Origin: Paramecium octaurelia
Taxonomy: Eukaryota > Ciliophora > Oligohymenophorea > Peniculida > Parameciidae
DNA: 64,000 bases
NCBI GenBank assembly: GCA_905182995.1
Contig: CAJJDP010000052.1
Coordinates: 405,665-469,664 of the forward strand
Direction: 5' to 3'
Under the pieces are notes generated by a model. The model had not been told where the DNA came from, did not search any database, and saw only the letters and a program-made list of their open reading frames with translations. Below, piece by piece: positions 59,397 to 64,000 of this stretch. How positions within the stretch are numbered: position 1 is the stretch's first letter; each line of letters starts with the position of its first letter. A program made the translations under genes and the position numbers.

Positions 59397-59676
59397 GATT
59401 TATATTAAAGTAACTTCAATTTACTAAATTTCTAATTTAAGTTAATATTCTTATTAATTAATAATTTAAATGTTTCTTGAATTTTCAATAAAATTGCATA
59501 TAACCTTATTCTGTATATATACTTTTGATTGGTGCTATGAAAAAATTTGATTTCAAAATAGATAGGTGTAGAATCTAATAAATATTGGCTATGGTTTTTA
59601 AGGGTAGGTTTTAGGAATAATCCTATTAAATATACATATGTATATTGAAATATTGAATTAATTAATTTATATATAT
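59397..59676. other. Short intergenic region before the antiporter gene
   Basis: About 280 bp with AT-rich sequence including TATA-like alternating runs at 59660-59680. The promoter of the antiporter gene lies here or slightly downstream, depending on which ATG is used. Confidence 0.4.
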
Positions 59677-62600
59677 ATGTATATCTGTAAAACAGGGATA
59701 GTATTATTATTGATCAGAATTGGATAATGCTAGGATCTCCCAATTCCAACTAGCTAGGATATTAGCGGGACGGCGTTATCAATGTTTTTCATATTCTTTT
59801 TTTTGGGGATTGGATCGTTCATGAAGGAGATTAATAAGAAATTAAAGGTAAATTGTATGGGCAATGATGTAGATTCCATTTTCTCCAATGCTATTTGTTT
59901 TGGGATTGTTTTTCGGGTTTTATTGGGATTCATTGGGTATCATAGGGCAAAGTTGTAAGAAGGTCAGCGAAATTGAGCCGGTACTAATTTAGGGATGTAT
60001 GTTTTCAGATCGGAGTGTTACTAATATTTCTGCCAACGTTGATTTACGAATCTGGTTACAACTTCGATTGGCATTTATTCAAGAGACTTTTTGCTTAGAC
60101 TACAATATTGGCATTTCCTTGCGTGATAATATTATCTACATTATTGTAATTATCTGTAAAAGTAATACTAAACTACGGGGATGATTATTTTACTTGGGAG
60201 AGTGCTTTCATGTTTGGAGCAATGTTGAGTTGTACTGATACAGTTGCAGTGTTGGCATTATTGAAGGAGAGTGGAGCATAGAAGAAGTTTTAGAGTTTGA
60301 TAGAAGGAGAGAGTTTATTGAATGATGGGGCATGTGTAATGTTATTTTAGATATCATACGGGATAGTGAGGGGGAGATCTGCATCTGCCTTTGATGTAGG
60401 CTCATTGTTTTTTACATTATGCGTGGGTGGAACATTGATTGGATTAGTGTTTGGCATGGCATGTGTCTATTGGATAAGGAAGATAGCAAACGATGAGATT
60501 CTCATATTGAACATAACGATAGTCTCAGCCTTTTTGGTGTATTTCATATCTGAGAATGTCGACTTTGGAGTACACATATCGGGTGTCTTAGGGTTGGTAT
60601 CATTGAGTTTGTTTATGGCAGCATTTGGGAGATCTCGTATATCTCATGAGGCTGATCATGCATTGAGAGAGTTTTGGGAATACGTTGTATTTGCAAGTGA
60701 AGTCATCATTTTCATTTTGGGTGGAATCATTGCAGGAATTCGAGTGTTCAAGGACGAGAGTGAAATCACACAATTGGATTTCTACAAGATGATTGCTCTT
60801 TGGTGGTGTTTAATGGGATGCAGATTCATCTCGATCGCAGTGTTCTACCCTTGGCTTAAGAAACTGGGGTATGGATTGTCCTGGTCGTAGATATTGGTCT
60901 TAACATATGGAGGATTGAGAGGATCAATTGGTATTGCCTTTGCTTTAATCGTTGCCAAGGACGAATCATTACCTACTAAATGGAGAGACATCATCTTATT
61001 TCATATGTCAGGCATTGCTGTTTGCACTCTAGTGGTTAATGGTACTACTCTCTCTTTGTTGATCAAATTGCTGGGTCTGTCTACTTAATCCGATATAAGA
61101 GAAAAGATTTACTCTAATTTCTTGACTAAGTTGAATGAAGAGATAGAGTACGAATGCAAAAAAAATAATGAGTTGAAATATTTAAAAGAGGCTGATGTGG
61201 AATATGTCAAAACTCTGAGTGGCTATAAGGTCTACTAATCAGATTGTAATAAAATTATTGATAAATTGGCTAAGCATGAGAAGGCTTAAAAGGAGATTCA
61301 GATGAAGAACATCCATCAACCATTAATGGATGAGGAAGAGGATCAAGAATTAGATCAAAATCTATTGACAGAAATCAGAAGAATCTTTCTTATGGCATTG
61401 AAAGGAATCTACATGGAATAATTTGAATCTAATCAATGCAGTCCTGATACAATTATTCTTTTGACTGAAAGTGCCAATTTGGATCTTGACAATGACAAAG
61501 AACCCATGAACTCGTGGGAATTTCTCTAAAGTCAATTCTCAGAGAGATACATCAATTTACTATTTTACATGAAAGACAGGTTTCTCATTGGAATTTTGGC
61601 TAGAAATCATTTATTTTCATACATCTACACAATATATGATGCTGTATCTGTGTATATTGAAGCGATTACCATATTGAAGGAGGAGGCATCACATTATCAT
61701 TTTTCATAAAATCTATTGTTGGAAATCTTGAATGAGGTGGAAGATAATAAAAAGTCAGCAGTATCCTATTTGGAGGGATACTTGGAAGTGTCCTTTCCTG
61801 AGATATCAAGAGAGTTACATACAAAAAAGGCTGCTTTTGAAATCTTGGAGTTTGAGAAGTCTGTATTGAAGAACAACCTCCAATCTGGTCAATTGAATGA
61901 TAAGGAGTTTCTGAGAATGAAAAGAAATATCGATAAAAAGATGAAGAATTTAAATGACTTAAATCCTCCTTGGTAAATGCCATCGTTGGTCGACATACTT
62001 ACTCAACATGAATTGTTTAAGTCACTATCACAATCAAATATCCTGAAATTGTTGGAAGGTTCAAGGGAAGATTCATTTGGCAGAGATCAGTTGATTTTCA
62101 AGGAAGGAGATAGAGCCAATGAGATCTGTATCATAACTAGAGGGGCTGGCAATGAGTTTAGTGATAGATCAAAAATAAGAGAGAGACGAACTTTGAATGA
62201 GGTTACACCCATTTATATGTTGGTGGCTCCTTCCATTCGATATCAAACATCATTGGTGGCTGATTGCGTCATCAATGCCACTTTCATCAAGATTCAGCAT
62301 ATGCAAACCATTATGAAATAAATTCCAGAGTTTGAAGAAGCCATTTGGAGAACTTCTATACCTCTTTTGTGTCGAGTGTATAGTGATCACTTAAAGCCAT
62401 TGTGCAATTTAAAAATGAATTAGATAACAGAGGTAGTATCGAAATCAGTGTTTCAGAAGATAAAGAAAAATCAATTAATCAGATTTGAATAGGGCGGAAT
62501 ATTATTGAAAGGTACGAACGGTTTTGTCATAATTAGGTACACTATGTGAGGGCAAGGAGAGCATTTAGGAGGCATCTTCAGAAGACGAGGACGCCTTAAA

Positions 62601-62832
62601 AAGTTAAGAGGAGGAGAAGGACTCTACGTAGAGAGATGCTCTGTGTTTGATCAGTCCTACATCCTCACCATTGAGGGCGAGGACTGGAATAATAGTGTTA
62701 TTATTCAAGCAATATTAACTGCTTGAATAGTATAATTAATTAAATCAGAATATTAATGAGGGGGGTAAATTTTCGAATAGGAGGTCGAGCAAATCAGATT
62801 TATAGAAAAGATCTTTGACAGTCATACATTGA
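59677..62832 (+). CDS. SOS1-like Na+/H+ antiporter with cyclic-nucleotide-binding-like tail
   Basis: Cation/proton antiporter of the CPA1 superfamily. Membrane domain: FFFLGIGSFM, FSPMLFVLGLFFGFY, LLIFLPTLIYESGYNFDWH, AMLSCTDTVAVLALLKESGA, EGESLLNDGACVMLF, HISGVLGLVSLSLFMA and YGGLRGSIGIAFALIVAKDE. These are the NHE ion-site segments. A long cytosolic part follows with a helical domain and RNIDKKMKNLNDLNPPW, then a CNB-like domain (LFKSLSQSNILKLLEGS, IFKEGDRANEICIITRGAG) as in plant SOS1. Introns: near 59855-59879, about 59970-59997 and 62501-62525 (25 nt). Starting at 59677 gives a signal-peptide-like leader (MYICKTGIVLLLIRIG); ATG 59782 is the alternative. It probably exports Na+ or regulates pH. 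Confidence 0.87.
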
Positions 62833-62873
62833 AGAGTGAGATTATTAATTAGAAACAACTTTAATTATTTTAA

Positions 62874-64000
62874 ATGATATTCTTGTCAAATTTAATTAAG
62901 GTTGCCTCAGTTGCAACTATAGTCTTGCTTGCTGGTGGATCGACTTATTATTATTTGTAGAATGATAATAATAATGCGACCGTAACAAACCACCTCAAGG
63001 GAAACCATGCACATAACTCAAATTTTCATCATGCCAAGATGGAAAAGGAAGATGTGCATATTTGCAACCACGGTCACTTCATAAAGGAGATCGAAATCGA
63101 AGAGCCAGAACGTCCAGTTGAAATTCCTTTAGAAGCTAGGTTGTCCCATGAGCAAATGCTGATTAAGAATCATAAATAAGGGAATTGGCAAGCCATCAGA
63201 ATCAAGACTGATTACTCATCATTTCAAGTATCGTATTGATGTAACTAATTTAGGCATCATAACAATAAGCTGATTTCATTGAGAATAAATTAGTTAAAGC
63301 AGCAACTGGATTTCTAAAAGCCGCCATAAAAGTGTATCCATCATCCAAGTTATTTTTGAGTGGATAATGTGGCTCAGTTGTAATTCCAAAATCATACAAA
63401 AATGGAGTAAGTAATGTTGATTTGGTTCTATTTGTCACAGCCACAACCTAATAGGACAGTTGGGTTGCAAGAGCAGGAGCATGCAGATTGGATCCAACCA
63501 CATTAAGACCCACAGCTGGTTCATTGGAATTCAACCTCAAATATTTTAACAAACTAGATTTCAGTAAGTTAAGTGAAGGCAAATGGTTCAAATGGATTTA
63601 AACTACCATTCACGAAATGACTCATGTTCTAGGATTCAGTAGTGGTTTATTCCCTTATTACATTGATCCTAATACAATGTAGAAATTAGGAGTCAATTAG
63701 ATAGTTAAGACCTAAGGAGGAAGAGATTGGATCATATTGCCTAAAGTAGTAAATGCAGTCAAGAGTCATTTTGGTTGCTAATCAGCCTGGGGAGCTCCAT
63801 TAGAGAACAATGGAGGATAAGGAACAGCAGGCAGCCATTGGGAAAGAACTACCTTCGGTAATGAGGCAATGACTGGATCCGAATTCCCAGATTCAGTGAT
63901 CACTTTATTCACCTTCAATTTACTTGAATCCACTGGTTGGTATAATATGGATCATAAGCAATCCGAACCATTTAATTGGGGTAAGGATGAAGGCTGTCCC
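62874..64000 (+). CDS. Leishmanolysin-like (M8) metallopeptidase, 3' end beyond window
   Basis: Zinc metallopeptidase of family M8, common and expanded in ciliates. It starts MIFLSNLIKVASVATIVLLAGGSTYYY, a signal peptide or anchor. A pro-region follows (residues 30-120), then the catalytic domain with the HExxH zinc motif in TIHEMTHVLGFSSGLF (63611-63625). The third zinc ligand is probably the His in GSHWERTTFG (about 63835). A Met-turn-like NEAMTG sits just after. A 26-nt intron is placed near 63230-63255. The frame is open at the right edge. Substrates are unknown; extracellular or surface proteolysis is typical of the family. Confidence 0.88.

Noticed and set aside
59640..59790. GC-richer patch considered as a tRNA
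   Set aside because: No cloverleaf or box A/B pattern; the bases read as the start of the antiporter gene.

Overview
The window looks like macronuclear DNA of a ciliate, most probably a Paramecium species. It is very AT-rich. Long frames stay open only if TAA and TAG are read as glutamine and TGA is the sole stop. Genes are cut by tiny introns of about 20-33 nt, mostly GTA...TAG. Gaps between genes are often only tens of bases. Coordinates below were derived by hand translation with that code, so intron and start choices are proposals. Nearly every product is named from motifs and family resemblance, not from a database search.

Layout. 1-13.7 kb holds nine minus-strand genes, most of them 20-85 bp apart: a truncated AGC kinase, two tandem paralogs of unknown function, TCP-1 alpha (CCT1), a short lipin phosphatase, a coiled-coil protein, a PPR protein, the ether-lipid enzyme AGPS and an ABHD17-like hydrolase. 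14.3-24.7 kb holds an EF-hand protein, a pseudokinase, small unknown genes, a DEAD-box helicase with a huge Q/N/R-rich tail, and a NIMA-type kinase. 24.8-33 kb is mostly plus strand: a CXC (tesmin/LIN54) protein, a second pseudokinase, a membrane hybrid histidine kinase and a protein with two cyclic-nucleotide-binding domains. 33-46 kb holds a coiled-coil protein divergent from an arginine-kinase-like phosphagen kinase, then a very long EF-hand + triple EMAP/HELP-WD40 protein (EML5/6-like) divergent from a serine peptidase of the bacterial DD-carboxypeptidase family S11. 46-52 kb holds a P5C dehydrogenase of the plant-like ALDH12 type, unknown genes, a single-HKD phospholipase-D-like protein and a coiled-coil gene. 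52-64 kb is plus strand: a Pumilio (Puf) protein, a large unknown protein, a SOS1-like Na+/H+ antiporter and the start of a leishmanolysin-like (M8) metallopeptidase.

Working together. No operon or pathway cluster is evident. Lipid metabolism (lipin, AGPS, ABHD17-like) is locally enriched at 5-14 kb. Signalling and microtubule/cilium candidates (kinases, EML, arginine kinase, EF-hand, cNMP proteins) recur, as expected for a ciliate. The EML gene contains a perfect 1,363-bp duplication flanking a single N, which is almost certainly two overlapping contigs left unmerged. No CRISPR array, insertion sequence, rRNA or tRNA was recognised. The best candidates for something unusual are the S11 peptidase without a signal peptide, the splicing-dependent PTS2-like start of AGPS, the two pseudokinases, and the extreme gene packing, including one apparent ATGA overlap.
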